The notes: generated by a model from the sequence alone, not told the origin. A stretch of 64,000 nt of DNA from an uncultured Bacteroides sp. (GCA_949294185.1 CASFGA010000006.1:62001-126000), one strand, 5' to 3'. Positions 18,897 to 27,420 are shown, numbered from the stretch's first letter. Numbers and translations: made by a program.

Positions 18897-18904
18897 CAAA
18901 AATA
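18897..18904 (-). promoter_or_regulatory. -7 element of the metY promoter
   Basis: On the minus strand TATTTTTG matches TAnnTTTG about 30 nt before the chosen ATG at 18866. It supports that start over the upstream ATG at 18899, which would overlap the promoter. Confidence 0.5.
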
Positions 18905-18946
18905 AGAAAAATATGTCATCCGATAGCTGTTTTAATAAAAAAGATG

Positions 18947-18954
18947 TATATTTG
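18947..18954 (+). promoter_or_regulatory. -7 element of the thioesterase promoter
   Basis: TATATTTG exactly matches TAnnTTTG and lies 28 nt before the ATG at 18983. No clear -33 element. Confidence 0.5.
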
Positions 18955-18982
18955 AGAAACTAATTTTAAGTACTACTATATT

Positions 18983-19432
18983 ATGGCGGATGATATCAAG
19001 TTTAAACATGTAATGCCGATTCAGATTCGGTTCAGCGATGTTGATTTGTACGGTCACATGAATAACAACGCTTATTTTGCTCTGTATGATCTGGCGAAGA
19101 CGTCCTATTTCCGCGATGTGTTCGGCACGGAAGAATGGAACAAGTTTGCTGTCGTGGTGGCGAATATCAATGCGGATTTTCTGGCTCCCGTCTTTTTCTC
19201 CGATGAGTTGATAATAGAGACGGCGGTGGTTCATGTCGGGAACAAGAGTCTTACTCTTTTGCAACGGGCTACGAACAAGGCAAGCGGGGTGCTGAAATGC
19301 CAGTGCCGTACGGTTCTGGTGGGGTATGATGTCGCTACCAAAGAGCCGGTTCAACTTTCGAAAGCTTATAAGGAGGCGATTTGCAACTATGAAGAAAAGA
19401 CTTTGGCGGAATTGTCGTCTCAGAACCTGTAA
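18983..19432 (+). CDS. acyl-CoA thioesterase, 4-hydroxybenzoyl-CoA thioesterase (hotdog) family
   Basis: This 149-residue hotdog-fold enzyme probably hydrolyses acyl-CoA or acyl-ACP. The family active-site stretch is IRFSDVDLYGHMNNNAYFAL (about residues 14-33), with the aspartate and GH-NN motif typical of YbgC/FadM relatives. The rest fits a single hotdog domain. Chain-length specificity is not evident. It is a single-gene unit, divergent from metY and ended by the hairpin at 19571-19613. Confidence 0.88.
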   Translation: MADDIKFKHVMPIQIRFSDVDLYGHMNNNAYFALYDLAKTSYFRDVFGTEEWNKFAVVVANINADFLAPVFFSDELIIETAVVHVGNKSLTLLQRATNKASGVLKCQCRTVLVGYDVATKEPVQLSKAYKEAICNYEEKTLAELSSQNL

Positions 19433-19442
19433 GGCGTTTTCG

Positions 19443-19574
19443 GAGAGTGCGGGCAGAAAAACCTGTCTTGTGGGATGAGTCTCCCGCATTGAAGCGGTGG
19501 AAAGTTTTTTTGATATAAAGGATAATCTGTCTTGATGCAGATGAAACGTAAGGTTTGTACTTGAATATAAAGTG
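19443..19574. repeat. 22-nt-step hairpin array J (6 units)
   Basis: Six units start at 19443, 19465, 19487, 19509, 19531 and 19553 with an exact 22-nt step. The best are 19531 (CTTGAT, GCAG, ATGAAA, CGTAAG), 19487 (CATTGA, AGCG, GTGGAA) and 19465 (GTCTTG, TGGG, ATGAGT). The array begins 11 nt after the thioesterase stop codon and runs into the following terminator. It is the longest array found. Confidence 0.55.
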
Positions 19575-19613
19575 CGGCAATGCATTCTCTATAAAGAATG
19601 ACATTGCCGCACT
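19571..19613. terminator. bidirectional terminator between thioesterase and alcohol dehydrogenase
   Basis: The 12-bp perfect stem AGTGCGGCAATG (19571-19582) with CATTGCCGCACT (19602-19613) encloses CATTCT/AGAATG. It is flanked by AAA on the left and by T-containing sequence on the right, so it can serve both convergent genes. Confidence 0.75.
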
Positions 19614-19625
19614 GGTGTTTCGCAG

Positions 19626-19653
19626 CCTCTCCTTTTGGCTTGGCAAGGAGAGG
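19626..19653 (-). terminator. second hairpin after the alcohol dehydrogenase gene
   Basis: The perfect 9-bp stem CCTCTCCTT (19626-19634) with AAGGAGAGG (19645-19653) has a 10-nt loop and sits 12 nt after the minus-strand stop. No T-run follows, so it may protect the mRNA end rather than terminate. Confidence 0.45.
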
Positions 19654-19665
19654 TCTGTGTTTGGA

Positions 19666-20838
19666 TTATTTATATGACTTCTGATAAATGCCGAGAATTT
19701 CTTCGTCAGTTAACGGACGCGGGTCGAACAGGAACAGGCCGCCCATTGTTTCCCGTGCATTCTGCACCATCTTCGGGAGATCTTCCTCTTTCAGTCCCCA
19801 TGTGCTCAGTTTAAGTCCGTATACATCGCATCCTTTCTGCATTTTTACGAGAGCGTCGATAAAGTCACTCGGACGGTTGCTCTTCTGCTGAGTCATGATT
19901 TCAGCCATCTTCATGTAGCGTTTCATGCTGTCATTACGGAACGTTTCAAAGTAGTTTTCGCTGATTGCAATCAGACCCGCGCCGTGGGGCAATGCGGGAT
20001 AATAGGCACTCATTGCGTGCTCGAGTGAATGTTCGGATGTGCAACTGGAGGTTGCTTCTACCAGTCCGGCGAGCGTGCTTGCCCATGCAACTTTGGCGCG
20101 TGCCTTTAAATCGCGTCCGTCCTTTACGGCAACAGGCAGATATTTGTAGAGCAAACGGATGGCTTCAAGCGCATAAAGGTCGCTGATCGGAGTGGCACAG
20201 TTGGCGATGAATCCTTCAGCGGCGTGGAAGAATGCGTCGAAACCCTGGTAAGCAGTGAGGTGCGGCGGAATTGAGACCATGAGTTCCGGGTCGACGATAG
20301 ATAGGCAAGGGAATGTATGTTGGTTTCCAAACCCGATTTTTTCCTGCTTCTCCTCGTTGGTAATAACTGTCCAGGGGTCGGCTTCGGTGCCTGTTCCGGC
20401 CGTTGTGGGTATGGCTACTATCGGCAATGCCTTATTCATAGGACGTCCTTTACCGGTACCTCCCACAATGTAGTCCCAATAATCGCCTTCGTTGCATGCC
20501 ATTATGGCGATTGCTTTGGCAGAGTCAATGCTGCTTCCTCCCCCCAGTCCGACGATGAAGTCACATTGTTCGGAACGGCAGAGAGCCGCCGCTTCCATCA
20601 CATGGCTCTTGATAGGATTCGGAAGAATCTTGTCGAATACGACCGATGCCACGCCGTTTTCTTTCAATAGCTCTATGACTTTGTCCAGATAGCCGTATTT
20701 CTTCATGGAAGTTCCCCCTGAAATGACGATAAGTGCTTTTTTGCCCGGCAGTTTTTCTGTTGCCAGTTTCTTTAATTCTCCACATCCGAAAAGAATTCTT
20801 GTCGGGATGTGCAAACTGAAAATTGGATTCGCGTTCAT
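19666..20838 (-). CDS. iron-containing alcohol dehydrogenase
   Basis: This is a group III (Fe-dependent) NAD(P)-dependent alcohol dehydrogenase of 390 residues. The nucleotide-binding region has LGGGSSIDSAKAIA (near 96) and IPTTAGTGTEADPW (near 143). The metal ligands are expected in GFDAFFHAAEGF (near 203) and SEHSLEHAMSAYYPALPHG (near 265-283). It resembles butanol/1,2-propanediol-type dehydrogenases, but the substrate is not determined by sequence. It is transcribed alone from a TATATTTG promoter. Confidence 0.92.
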   Translation of the reverse strand: MNANPIFSLHIPTRILFGCGELKKLATEKLPGKKALIVISGGTSMKKYGYLDKVIELLKENGVASVVFDKILPNPIKSHVMEAAALCRSEQCDFIVGLGGGSSIDSAKAIAIMACNEGDYWDYIVGGTGKGRPMNKALPIVAIPTTAGTGTEADPWTVITNEEKQEKIGFGNQHTFPCLSIVDPELMVSIPPHLTAYQGFDAFFHAAEGFIANCATPISDLYALEAIRLLYKYLPVAVKDGRDLKARAKVAWASTLAGLVEATSSCTSEHSLEHAMSAYYPALPHGAGLIAISENYFETFRNDSMKRYMKMAEIMTQQKSNRPSDFIDALVKMQKGCDVYGLKLSTWGLKEEDLPKMVQNARETMGGLFLFDPRPLTDEEILGIYQKSYK

Positions 20839-20873
20839 AATACTTTCCCTTTAAAGTTAAAGTTTCATTGTTT

Positions 20874-20881
20874 CAAATATA
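20874..20881 (-). promoter_or_regulatory. -7 element of the alcohol dehydrogenase promoter
   Basis: Minus-strand TATATTTG, an exact TAnnTTTG match, 35 nt before the ATG at 20838. Confidence 0.5.
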
Positions 20882-20939
20882 CGTTTTTTTTTGATGCGAA
20901 GAAGAAAAACTTCACATTTATTGGCAGTCTGCCCGACTT

Positions 20940-22139
20940 TTATTTACGTATCATTTCTGTAGCGTGCTGTAAGGTATGGTTGCGCAAGGCATACCATGTG
21001 CATGCAAACGAGCTTAGCGAACCGATAAGGAAAATCAGCCCCGTGGAAGTCATGATATCGCCCAGTCCCACCAAAGGAGAAACGATGCCGCCGAACGCAA
21101 ATCCCAATGCGCCGAGCAGAGCGGAAGCTGTTCCTGCATTTTCACGCTCGCAGTCCATGGCCAGTGTATTTGAAGCGGTGAAGGTCAGTCCTAACATAGA
21201 CAGGAGGCATACGAGCAAAATCTCGTATATCCAGAAGCTGCACTTGGTGATCAGTGCGGCGCACAGCAGGGTGGAAAAGAATATCATTCCCGTGCTTCCT
21301 GTGAACAGAGCCTGCTCGGAGCGGCGGAACTTGACTGATGCGGCGGCAGATACGACGATGGCAATGGCATTGATGCCGAAGCATACGCTGAATGTCATGG
21401 GGGAAAAGCCGTAATGCTGCTGCATGATGAAGGGGGCCGACGCGATGTTGGCGAAAAGCACGCTTTGGGCAAAGCCGAACTGAAGGATGTAACATACGTA
21501 TTGCCGGTTGTGCAATACTCTTCCGAAATTAAGATACATGTCTTTCCATCTTGTAGCCTTGCGGTTTTCTGCGGGGAGCGATTCTTCGAAATGGAAACTC
21601 CCGGCCAAAAGGATTATGCCTAAGGCGAACAGACACCAGAATATGCCTTGCCATCCTACATGGTCGGCAAGCAGTCCGCCTCCCATAGGGGCTGCTATCG
21701 GTGCGACTCCGTTGATGGCGCCGATTATCGCGAGCATTTTCCCTAATTCACGCCCGGAATATCTGTCGGCGGCAATGGAGCGGGAAACAACGATGCCGCC
21801 TGCTCCGGCGATGCCTTGTATCAGGCGGAAGGAAACAAACTGCAAAATGGTTTGGGAATAGATGCAGCCGATGGAAGACAGGAGAAAAAGTGACATGGCA
21901 GCTATCAAAGGCGGCCGGCGACCGTACTTGTCGCTCAGCGGGCCGAAGAAAAGTTGGCCGACAGCAAGCCCAATCATGCTGGTCGTTAATCCAAGCTGCA
22001 CCATCGAGGAGCTTGTGGAAAAATACTCGGACATGGCAGGCAGAGTAGGGAGGTACATGTCCGTAACAAAAGGCCCGAAAGCCGTCATCATGCCTAAAAA
22101 GACAAGTATAAAAAGGCTGGAGTTCTTTTTTTGCTTCAT
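20940..22139 (-). CDS. Bcr/CflA-family multidrug efflux MFS transporter
   Basis: This is a 12-helix drug:proton antiporter of 399 residues. The start at 22139 (MKQKKNSSLFILVFLG) is preferred over the in-frame ATG at 22169, which lies on the -7 element at 22167-22174. Family signatures are FVTDMYLPTLPAM at helix 1, the motif A loop FGPLSDKYGRRPPLIAA (about 72-88), and RLIQGIAGAGGIVVSRSIAADRY (helices 4-5, about 112-135). The exported drug cannot be predicted. Confidence 0.9.
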   Translation of the reverse strand: MKQKKNSSLFILVFLGMMTAFGPFVTDMYLPTLPAMSEYFSTSSSMVQLGLTTSMIGLAVGQLFFGPLSDKYGRRPPLIAAMSLFLLSSIGCIYSQTILQFVSFRLIQGIAGAGGIVVSRSIAADRYSGRELGKMLAIIGAINGVAPIAAPMGGGLLADHVGWQGIFWCLFALGIILLAGSFHFEESLPAENRKATRWKDMYLNFGRVLHNRQYVCYILQFGFAQSVLFANIASAPFIMQQHYGFSPMTFSVCFGINAIAIVVSAAASVKFRRSEQALFTGSTGMIFFSTLLCAALITKCSFWIYEILLVCLLSMLGLTFTASNTLAMDCERENAGTASALLGALGFAFGGIVSPLVGLGDIMTSTGLIFLIGSLSSFACTWYALRNHTLQHATEMIRK

Positions 22140-22166
22140 GTAAAATCTGTTAGTGTTCTGTTGCCG

Positions 22167-22174
22167 CAAAAGTA
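22167..22174 (-). promoter_or_regulatory. -7 element of the Bcr/CflA exporter promoter
   Basis: Minus-strand TACTTTTG matches TAnnTTTG 28 nt before the ATG at 22139 and decides the start choice. Confidence 0.5.
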
Positions 22175-22267
22175 CGCAGCATTATCGTGGCGGAATGTTT
22201 CATTTTGGAAATATTTGTTTAATAGTTCCAACCTGGAGACTGCGGCCGGAATGCTGTTTGCAGATAT

Positions 22268-22302
22268 AAAAAAAGCCCGTCTGACAAGCGAAACGGACTT
22301 TT
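22268..22302 (-). terminator. terminator of the tRNA-Asn cluster
   Basis: The stem AAAAGCCCGT (22271-22280) with ACGGACTTTT (22293-22302) has 9 of 10 pairs and a 12-nt loop. On the minus strand it is followed by a seven-base T-run. It lies 4 nt after the last tRNA. Confidence 0.75.
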
Positions 22303-22305
22303 ATG

Positions 22306-22379
22306 CTCTTCAGGTTGGACTTGAACCAACGACCCTCTGATTAACAGTCAGATGCTCTAACCGACTGAGCTACTGAAGA
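22306..22379 (-). tRNA. tRNA-Asn (anticodon GTT), copy 3 in transcription order
   Basis: The 74-nt cloverleaf has acceptor TCTTCAG/CTGAAGA, D-arm GCTC/GAGC, anticodon stem TCTGA/TCAGA with loop CTGTTAA (anticodon GTT), T-arm GTTGG/CCAAC and discriminator G. CCA is not encoded. It is identical to the two upstream copies. Confidence 0.97.
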
Positions 22380-22407
22380 AGATTTTTTTTGTAAGGATAA
22401 AAAGTGG

Positions 22408-22481
22408 CTCTTCAGGTTGGACTTGAACCAACGACCCTCTGATTAACAGTCAGATGCTCTAACCGACTGAGCTACTGAAGA
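22408..22481 (-). tRNA. tRNA-Asn (anticodon GTT), copy 2
   Basis: Identical 74-nt tRNA-Asn, separated from its neighbours by 28 and 21 nt of unrelated spacer. It is probably cut from one tricistronic precursor. Confidence 0.97.
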
Positions 22482-22502
22482 GTATCACAATTCTTTTTTA
22501 TG

Positions 22503-22576
22503 CTCTTCAGGTTGGACTTGAACCAACGACCCTCTGATTAACAGTCAGATGCTCTAACCGACTGAGCTACTGAAGA
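22503..22576 (-). tRNA. tRNA-Asn (anticodon GTT), copy 1, promoter proximal
   Basis: First tRNA of the cluster, identical to the other two. A Bacteroides-type promoter lies 21-51 nt upstream on the minus strand. Confidence 0.97.
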
Positions 22577-22596
22577 AGATTTTTTGAATTGCGTGG

Positions 22597-22627
22597 CAAA
22601 GGTAGTAGGTTATTTTGAAATATGCAA
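22597..22627 (-). promoter_or_regulatory. promoter of the tRNA-Asn cluster
   Basis: On the minus strand TTG (22627-22625), a 20-nt spacer and TACCTTTG (22604-22597) match the Bacteroides -33/-7 promoter. Transcription would start about 14 nt before the first tRNA. Confidence 0.65.
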
Positions 22628-22668
22628 TATCTTTGCGAAAAAAATGTGAGTATAAGGGCACTTTGTGC

Positions 22669-22770
22669 TTTTGACAGGCAAAAGGGGAGGTTTCATGCCG
22701 GTGGAACGGCCTTTTCATAAGGATGAAACCGGATTTTGATGAGGGAAAAGCGGCGTTTTATGAGGATACG
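22669..22770. repeat. 22-nt-step hairpin array D (4-5 units)
   Basis: Units at 22691, 22713 and 22735 are in exact register: TTTCAT-GCCG-GTGGAA, TTTCAT-AAGG-ATGAAA, TTTGAT-GAGG-GAAAAG. Weaker flanking units start at 22669 and about 22757. It occupies the gap between the tRNA promoter and the S41 peptidase gene. In the remainder of 22577-22926 I saw no further gene. Confidence 0.6.
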
Positions 22771-22926
22771 TTTTCAGACGGCCGGATTGAATGCCTTTTT
22801 TGAAAAAGAGGAAGTGTTTTTCCGGAGGGATGGGGCGAAATTAAGTTAAATATTCGTTCCGTTCTGCAAGGGAAAGCAGAATAATATGTTTATTTGTATC
22901 TGTTTTATAGAAAAGCAAAGAGTAAT

Positions 22927-24636
22927 ATGAAGATAAGAAAAGTATGGATAGGGGCTTTGGTCGCTCTGGTGGGTTTGGGTATAATAAGCTTTAAGGAGGA
23001 TGACCGGAACTTTCAGATATCAAAAAACCTGGATTTGTTCAATTCCATCTTTAAGGAGTTGGATATGTTTTATGTGGATACAATAGATGCGGAGAAGATA
23101 ATCCAGAACGGAGTCAACGGAATGCTGGCATTGACCGACCCTTATACGGAGTATTATCCGGAAGAGGAGGTGAGCAGCCTGAAAGAGATGACTACCGGAA
23201 AATATGGAGGCATCGGGGCTGCCATCCGTTATTACGAGGCAAAAGACCGTATCGCGGTGGTCGAGCCGACGGAAGGTATGCCGGCGGCAGAGGTTGGAGT
23301 AAAGGCGGGCGACATTATCCTTTCTGTGGGAGGAAAGGAGATGGTGCGCGACGACATGAAGCCGCAGGACTTTTTGGAGAAAGTAAGTCAGGCGTTGCGC
23401 GGCGAACCGGGAACCTCATTTATTCTCAAGGTGATGCGCCCGTTGAAGAATGACAGTACGATTCTTGAGTTCAAGATAACCCGTAAGAACATCCGTACCA
23501 ACCCGGTTCCTTATTATGGCATGGTGCGCGACAGCGTGGGATATCTGGCGTTGTCCAGCTTCACCGAGAACTGTGCGAAAGATGTCAAGAAGGCTTTTGT
23601 CGAGCTGAAGCAGCGGGGAGCCAAGTCACTGATCATCGATTTGCGCGGCAACGGAGGAGGCTCATTGGCGGAAGCGATTGATATCGTGAATTTCTTCGTC
23701 CCGAAAGGGCAGGAAATTGTGGTTACCAAAGGGAAGCTGCGGCAGGCGCAAGGGTCTTATAAGACACAGAACGAGCCGGTCGATACGCAGATACCGTTGG
23801 CCGTGCTGGTTGACGGCGGTTCGGCATCGGCTTCCGAGATTGTGAGCGGCTCTTTGCAGGATTTGGACCGGGCTGTGATAGTGGGAACCCGCACATACGG
23901 AAAGGGACTGGTGCAGACCATACGCCCTCTTCCTTATAATGGGACGCTTAAAGTCACGACTTCCAAATATTATATCCCGAGCGGACGCTGCATCCAGGCC
24001 ATCGATTATGCAAAGAAAAACGCCGACGGGTCAGTGGCCCGCATCCCGGACAGCCTGACACACGTGTTTTATACAGCGGCCGGCCGCGAGGTGCGCGACG
24101 GTGGAGGCATCCGTCCGGATATAGAGGTAAAGAGCGACCGCATTCCCAATATTGTGTTTTATCTGGTGAACGAAGACATTATATTCGATTATGCCACCCA
24201 ATATTGTTGGGATCATCCGGCGCCGGCTTCGGTCGATGCGTTCGTCTTGACGGATGAAGACTATGATATGTTTAAGGAACTGGTCAAGTCCCGTAACTTC
24301 ACATACGACCGTCAGAGCGAGAAAATGCTGAAGAGTCTTAAGGAAATAGCCGAATTTGAAGGGTATATGGAAGGCGCTTCTGAAGAGTTCAAGGCACTTG
24401 AGAAGAAGTTGAACCACAATCTTGACCGTGACCTGGATTATTTTTCAAGACAGATAAAGACTTATATTGCCCAGGAGATAGTGACCCGTTACTTCTATCA
24501 GCGCGGTGCCGTGATGGAGCGTCTGAAGGATGATGAAGATTTGGAAAAGGCGGTTGAAGTGTTGAACGACCGTCCGCGTTACAGTGGAATCCTCTCCGTG
24601 CAGGGACAAAAAGACAGTCTGGCTATAGGGAAATGA
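22927..24636 (+). CDS. S41 family C-terminal processing peptidase
   Basis: This is a CtpA/Prc-like periplasmic serine protease of 569 residues. The start at 22927 gives MKIRKVWIGALVALVGLGII, a signal anchor; the in-frame ATG at 22894 would add 11 residues before it. A PDZ domain (about 90-180) contains YGGIGAAIRY and AGDIILSVGG. The peptidase domain has IDLRGNGGGSL near 235, the catalytic-serine segment GGSASASEI (about 297-305) and the paired lysine Lys326 in YGKGLVQT. The helical C-terminal extension (about 400-569) is typical of Bacteroidetes members. Likely substrates are C-termini of envelope proteins. Confidence 0.93.
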   Translation: MKIRKVWIGALVALVGLGIISFKEDDRNFQISKNLDLFNSIFKELDMFYVDTIDAEKIIQNGVNGMLALTDPYTEYYPEEEVSSLKEMTTGKYGGIGAAIRYYEAKDRIAVVEPTEGMPAAEVGVKAGDIILSVGGKEMVRDDMKPQDFLEKVSQALRGEPGTSFILKVMRPLKNDSTILEFKITRKNIRTNPVPYYGMVRDSVGYLALSSFTENCAKDVKKAFVELKQRGAKSLIIDLRGNGGGSLAEAIDIVNFFVPKGQEIVVTKGKLRQAQGSYKTQNEPVDTQIPLAVLVDGGSASASEIVSGSLQDLDRAVIVGTRTYGKGLVQTIRPLPYNGTLKVTTSKYYIPSGRCIQAIDYAKKNADGSVARIPDSLTHVFYTAAGREVRDGGGIRPDIEVKSDRIPNIVFYLVNEDIIFDYATQYCWDHPAPASVDAFVLTDEDYDMFKELVKSRNFTYDRQSEKMLKSLKEIAEFEGYMEGASEEFKALEKKLNHNLDRDLDYFSRQIKTYIAQEIVTRYFYQRGAVMERLKDDEDLEKAVEVLNDRPRYSGILSVQGQKDSLAIGK

Positions 24637-24642
24637 TGTTTT

Positions 24643-24690
24643 CATGCTTTCGATAATTTCTCTTTATCAAGAAAAAATGTCGGAAGCATG
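24643..24690 (+). terminator. hairpin between the S41 peptidase and HD phosphodiesterase genes
   Basis: CATGCTTTCG (24643-24652) pairs with CGGAAGCATG (24681-24690), with one G-T pair, and encloses a weaker TTTCT/AGAAA stem. The T-run (TTTTTT) comes 20 nt later, so termination would be partial at best. Confidence 0.4.
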
Positions 24691-24739
24691 CATGATTGTT
24701 TCACTTTTTTCCTAACTTGCGGGCTAAAGATGCTTTATT

Positions 24740-26794
24740 ATGAAAGGTTTTCAGACAAAAAAGGAATATACGGTCAAGGAACTGCTGTGGCGGTGTATGA
24801 TTTTTCTGGTTACGGTAGCAATCATCGTATATTTTTTGCCCCGTGAACACAGGTTTAACTACCAGTTTGAGATAAACAAGCCGTGGAAATACGGTCTGTT
24901 GCAGGCTTCTTTCGACTTCCCCATCTATAAGGATGACGGAGAGATGAGGCATGAGCAAGACAGTATCCTCCGGGACTATGCTCCTTATTATCGGTTGGAC
25001 AAGCAGGTGGGAAAGGAGATAATCCAGAAGTTTGGCGAGGATTATAGGCAGAATCTTCATAATATAATTCCGTTGGCTTACAGGCATCATGTCGAACATC
25101 TGTTGGCAATCATTTATGAGACCGGTGTCATTTCTCCGAATGACCTGACACAGCTCCGAGAAGACAGCTTGAACCGCATACAGGCTGTCGACCAAAACAC
25201 GTCGAACCAAATGGCGGTGGAGGATCTTTATACTTTCCAGCAGGCTTATGAGACCTTGGTCAACGCGGATACGGTGCATTATGACAAGACTTTGTTGCAG
25301 CGTTGTAACCTGAATGACTATATAAAGTCGAATTTGATTTATGATGCCGACCGGTCGGAGACAGCAAAGCAGGATCTTTTGAGCAGCTTGTCGTGGGCGA
25401 ACGGCTTTGTAATGAACGGACAAAAGATAGTCGATCGCGGTGAAATGGTGAATCAGCAGACCTATAATATCCTGAAGTCACTGGAAAGGGAATGGGACAA
25501 GCGTAGCGGAACGGCAACGGAAAAACGTCTTACCCTCCTCGGGCAAAGTTTGTTTGTCGCTATCCTTATCTTCTGTTTCATGGTCTATCTTGACCTGTTC
25601 CGCCGTGATTATTACGAGAAGCGCGGATGCATCACGCTGCTGTTCATAATCATCGTGGCTTTTCCCGTGCTCTCGTCGGTCATGGTAGAGAATGCAATCT
25701 TGAGCATCTATATAGTTCCGTTTGCTATGATACCGATGATCATACGCATTTTCCTGGATTCGCGCACGGCTTTTGTCGCTCATGTCGTGACGATACTGCT
25801 TTGTTCCATTGTCTTGCGAACTTCTTATGAATTTATTCTGCTTCAGACGGTGGCCGGACTGGCGGGCATATACAGCTTGCGTGAGTTGTCGCAGCGCTCC
25901 CAGCTATTGCAGAGTGCGCTTTTCGTAACCGGTTCTTATGCTTTGCTCTATTTTGCCCTTGACTTGATTCATATAAGCGAAATCGACCAACTGACCACAC
26001 ACCGGTATTGGGACTTCATATTCAACGGCATCCTGCTGCTGTTTACCTATCCGCTCTTGTTCATTTTGGAGAAGACCTTTGGATTTACTTCCAATGTCAC
26101 GTTGGTAGAGCTGTCGAATATCAACAACAAGCTGATGAGGCAGATGTCTGAGGTGGCTCCGGGTACTTTCCAGCATTCTTTGCAACTGGCAAACCTGACG
26201 GCTGCCGCTGCCAACCGTATCGGAGCCAACAGTCAACTGGTGCGTACGGGAGCGATGTATCATGATATCGGCAAGATGATGAATCCGGCGTTCTTTACCG
26301 AAAATCAGTCGGGAGTCAATCCGCATGACCAGCTGAACTATTATCAGAGCGCCCAGATAGTCATCAATCACGTGATTGACGGACTGAAGTTGGCCGACAA
26401 ATATAATCTTCCGCAGGTTATCAAAGACTTTATCAGTACACATCATGGGAAAGGATTGACCAAGTACTTCTATATCTCCTATCAGAATGAGCATCCCGAC
26501 GAGGAAGTGGACAAGGAAATGTTCCGTTATCCGGGCCCGAATCCGTTTACCAAAGAGCAGGCCATCCTGATGATGGCGGATTCGGTGGAGGCTGCTTCGC
26601 GGAGTCTGTCCGGATATACGGAAGAGAGCATTTCTGCGCTGGTGGATAAAATCATCGACGGTCAGGTGCAGGAAGGGTTCTTCAAGGAATGTCCGATTAC
26701 ATTTAAAGACATAGCGACTGTAAAGACTGTATTCAAGGAAAAGCTGAAGACGATGTATCACACCCGCATCAGTTATCCGGAACTGAAGAAATGA
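24740..26794 (+). CDS. 7TM-HD domain phosphohydrolase, PgpH-like cyclic-di-AMP phosphodiesterase
   Basis: This 684-residue protein has one N-terminal membrane segment (about 13-33), an extracytoplasmic 7TM-HDED domain (about 35-265), a block of about seven helices (roughly 275-460), then a cytoplasmic HD domain. The HD motif is His508-Asp509 (AMYHDIGKMMNPAFF), with STHHGKGLTKYFY near 575 and MMADSVEAASRSL near 612. Members of this architecture in Gram-positives (PgpH) hydrolyse cyclic-di-AMP to pApA; the same role here is inferred. It follows the S41 peptidase on the same strand. Confidence 0.88.
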   Translation: MKGFQTKKEYTVKELLWRCMIFLVTVAIIVYFLPREHRFNYQFEINKPWKYGLLQASFDFPIYKDDGEMRHEQDSILRDYAPYYRLDKQVGKEIIQKFGEDYRQNLHNIIPLAYRHHVEHLLAIIYETGVISPNDLTQLREDSLNRIQAVDQNTSNQMAVEDLYTFQQAYETLVNADTVHYDKTLLQRCNLNDYIKSNLIYDADRSETAKQDLLSSLSWANGFVMNGQKIVDRGEMVNQQTYNILKSLEREWDKRSGTATEKRLTLLGQSLFVAILIFCFMVYLDLFRRDYYEKRGCITLLFIIIVAFPVLSSVMVENAILSIYIVPFAMIPMIIRIFLDSRTAFVAHVVTILLCSIVLRTSYEFILLQTVAGLAGIYSLRELSQRSQLLQSALFVTGSYALLYFALDLIHISEIDQLTTHRYWDFIFNGILLLFTYPLLFILEKTFGFTSNVTLVELSNINNKLMRQMSEVAPGTFQHSLQLANLTAAAANRIGANSQLVRTGAMYHDIGKMMNPAFFTENQSGVNPHDQLNYYQSAQIVINHVIDGLKLADKYNLPQVIKDFISTHHGKGLTKYFYISYQNEHPDEEVDKEMFRYPGPNPFTKEQAILMMADSVEAASRSLSGYTEESISALVDKIIDGQVQEGFFKECPITFKDIATVKTVFKEKLKTMYHTRISYPELKK

Positions 26795-26803
26795 GTCCCC
26801 CGG

Positions 26804-27277
26804 CTATAAAGATGCGTCGGTAATTTCTTCGAGCAGTCCCTGGCAGGCGTCTTCCAGTATGTCGAGCACATTTTCGAAGCCTTGCGCTCCGCCGTAATAC
26901 GGATCAGGTACATGGTCGATTGCCTTCGTGCGGCAATAATCCGTCATCCGGCGTATTTTTCTTTCTGTCTCTACGCTGGGTGCCCTTTCGCACAAGGCAT
27001 CTATATTGCTGTCGTCCATACCCAGAATCAGGTCGAAATCATAAAAGTCTTCTGTGCATACGGGGCGCGAGCGGTGGGTAATGTTGTATCCGCGGCGGAT
27101 TGCATGTGCCCGCATCCGTTCATCCGCCCGTTCTCCCCGGTGATAACTGCTGATTCCTGCCGAGTCTACTTGTATTTCTTTTTCCAATCCTGCCTTTCGG
27201 ATATAGGTGCGCATGATTTCTTCGGCGGAAGAAGAGCGGCAGATGTTTCCAAGGCAGACGAACAATATTCTTGTCAT
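26804..27277 (-). CDS. low-molecular-weight protein-tyrosine phosphatase
   Basis: This 157-residue cytosolic phosphatase carries the P-loop CLGNICRSSSAEEI (CX5R, nucleophile Cys8) at the N-terminus and the general-acid loop DPYYGG near 127. It may act on phosphotyrosine proteins such as capsule-associated kinases, or on small phosphate esters. No kinase gene is adjacent. The gene is convergent with the PgpH-like gene, only 9 nt apart, and has a TAATTTTG -7 element upstream. Confidence 0.95.
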   Translation of the reverse strand: MTRILFVCLGNICRSSSAEEIMRTYIRKAGLEKEIQVDSAGISSYHRGERADERMRAHAIRRGYNITHRSRPVCTEDFYDFDLILGMDDSNIDALCERAPSVETERKIRRMTDYCRTKAIDHVPDPYYGGAQGFENVLDILEDACQGLLEEITDASL

Positions 27278-27324
27278 GGTGTAAGGATATGATAATGTCA
27301 GAAATGTCTGTTGCTTTTTCAGGG

Positions 27325-27332
27325 CAAAATTA
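27325..27332 (-). promoter_or_regulatory. -7 element of the phosphatase promoter
   Basis: Minus-strand TAATTTTG matches TAnnTTTG about 48 nt before the ATG at 27277. Confidence 0.45.
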
Positions 27333-27353
27333 CGGCAAATCTGTGGGATTGCC

Positions 27354-27395
27354 TAAGAAAAGGCACAAGATTCCGCTTGTTGCGGTGATTTGTGC
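27354..27395 (-). terminator. terminator of the esterase-hexosaminidase operon
   Basis: Minus-strand GCACAA pairs with TTGTGC (27395-27390 and 27368-27363), enclosing CCGC/GCGG, and is followed by CTTTTCTT. Outer sequence (GCC..AAGA.AAGGC) can extend the pairing. It lies 26 nt after the GH20 stop. Confidence 0.65.
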
Positions 27396-27420
27396 TTAGC
27401 CTTCTCTTGGGCGGCCTGCA

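Noticed and set aside
25904..26761. 285-codon frame opposite the PgpH-like gene
   Set aside because: It lies wholly antisense to a clear HD-domain gene, and its composition is that of a shadow frame.
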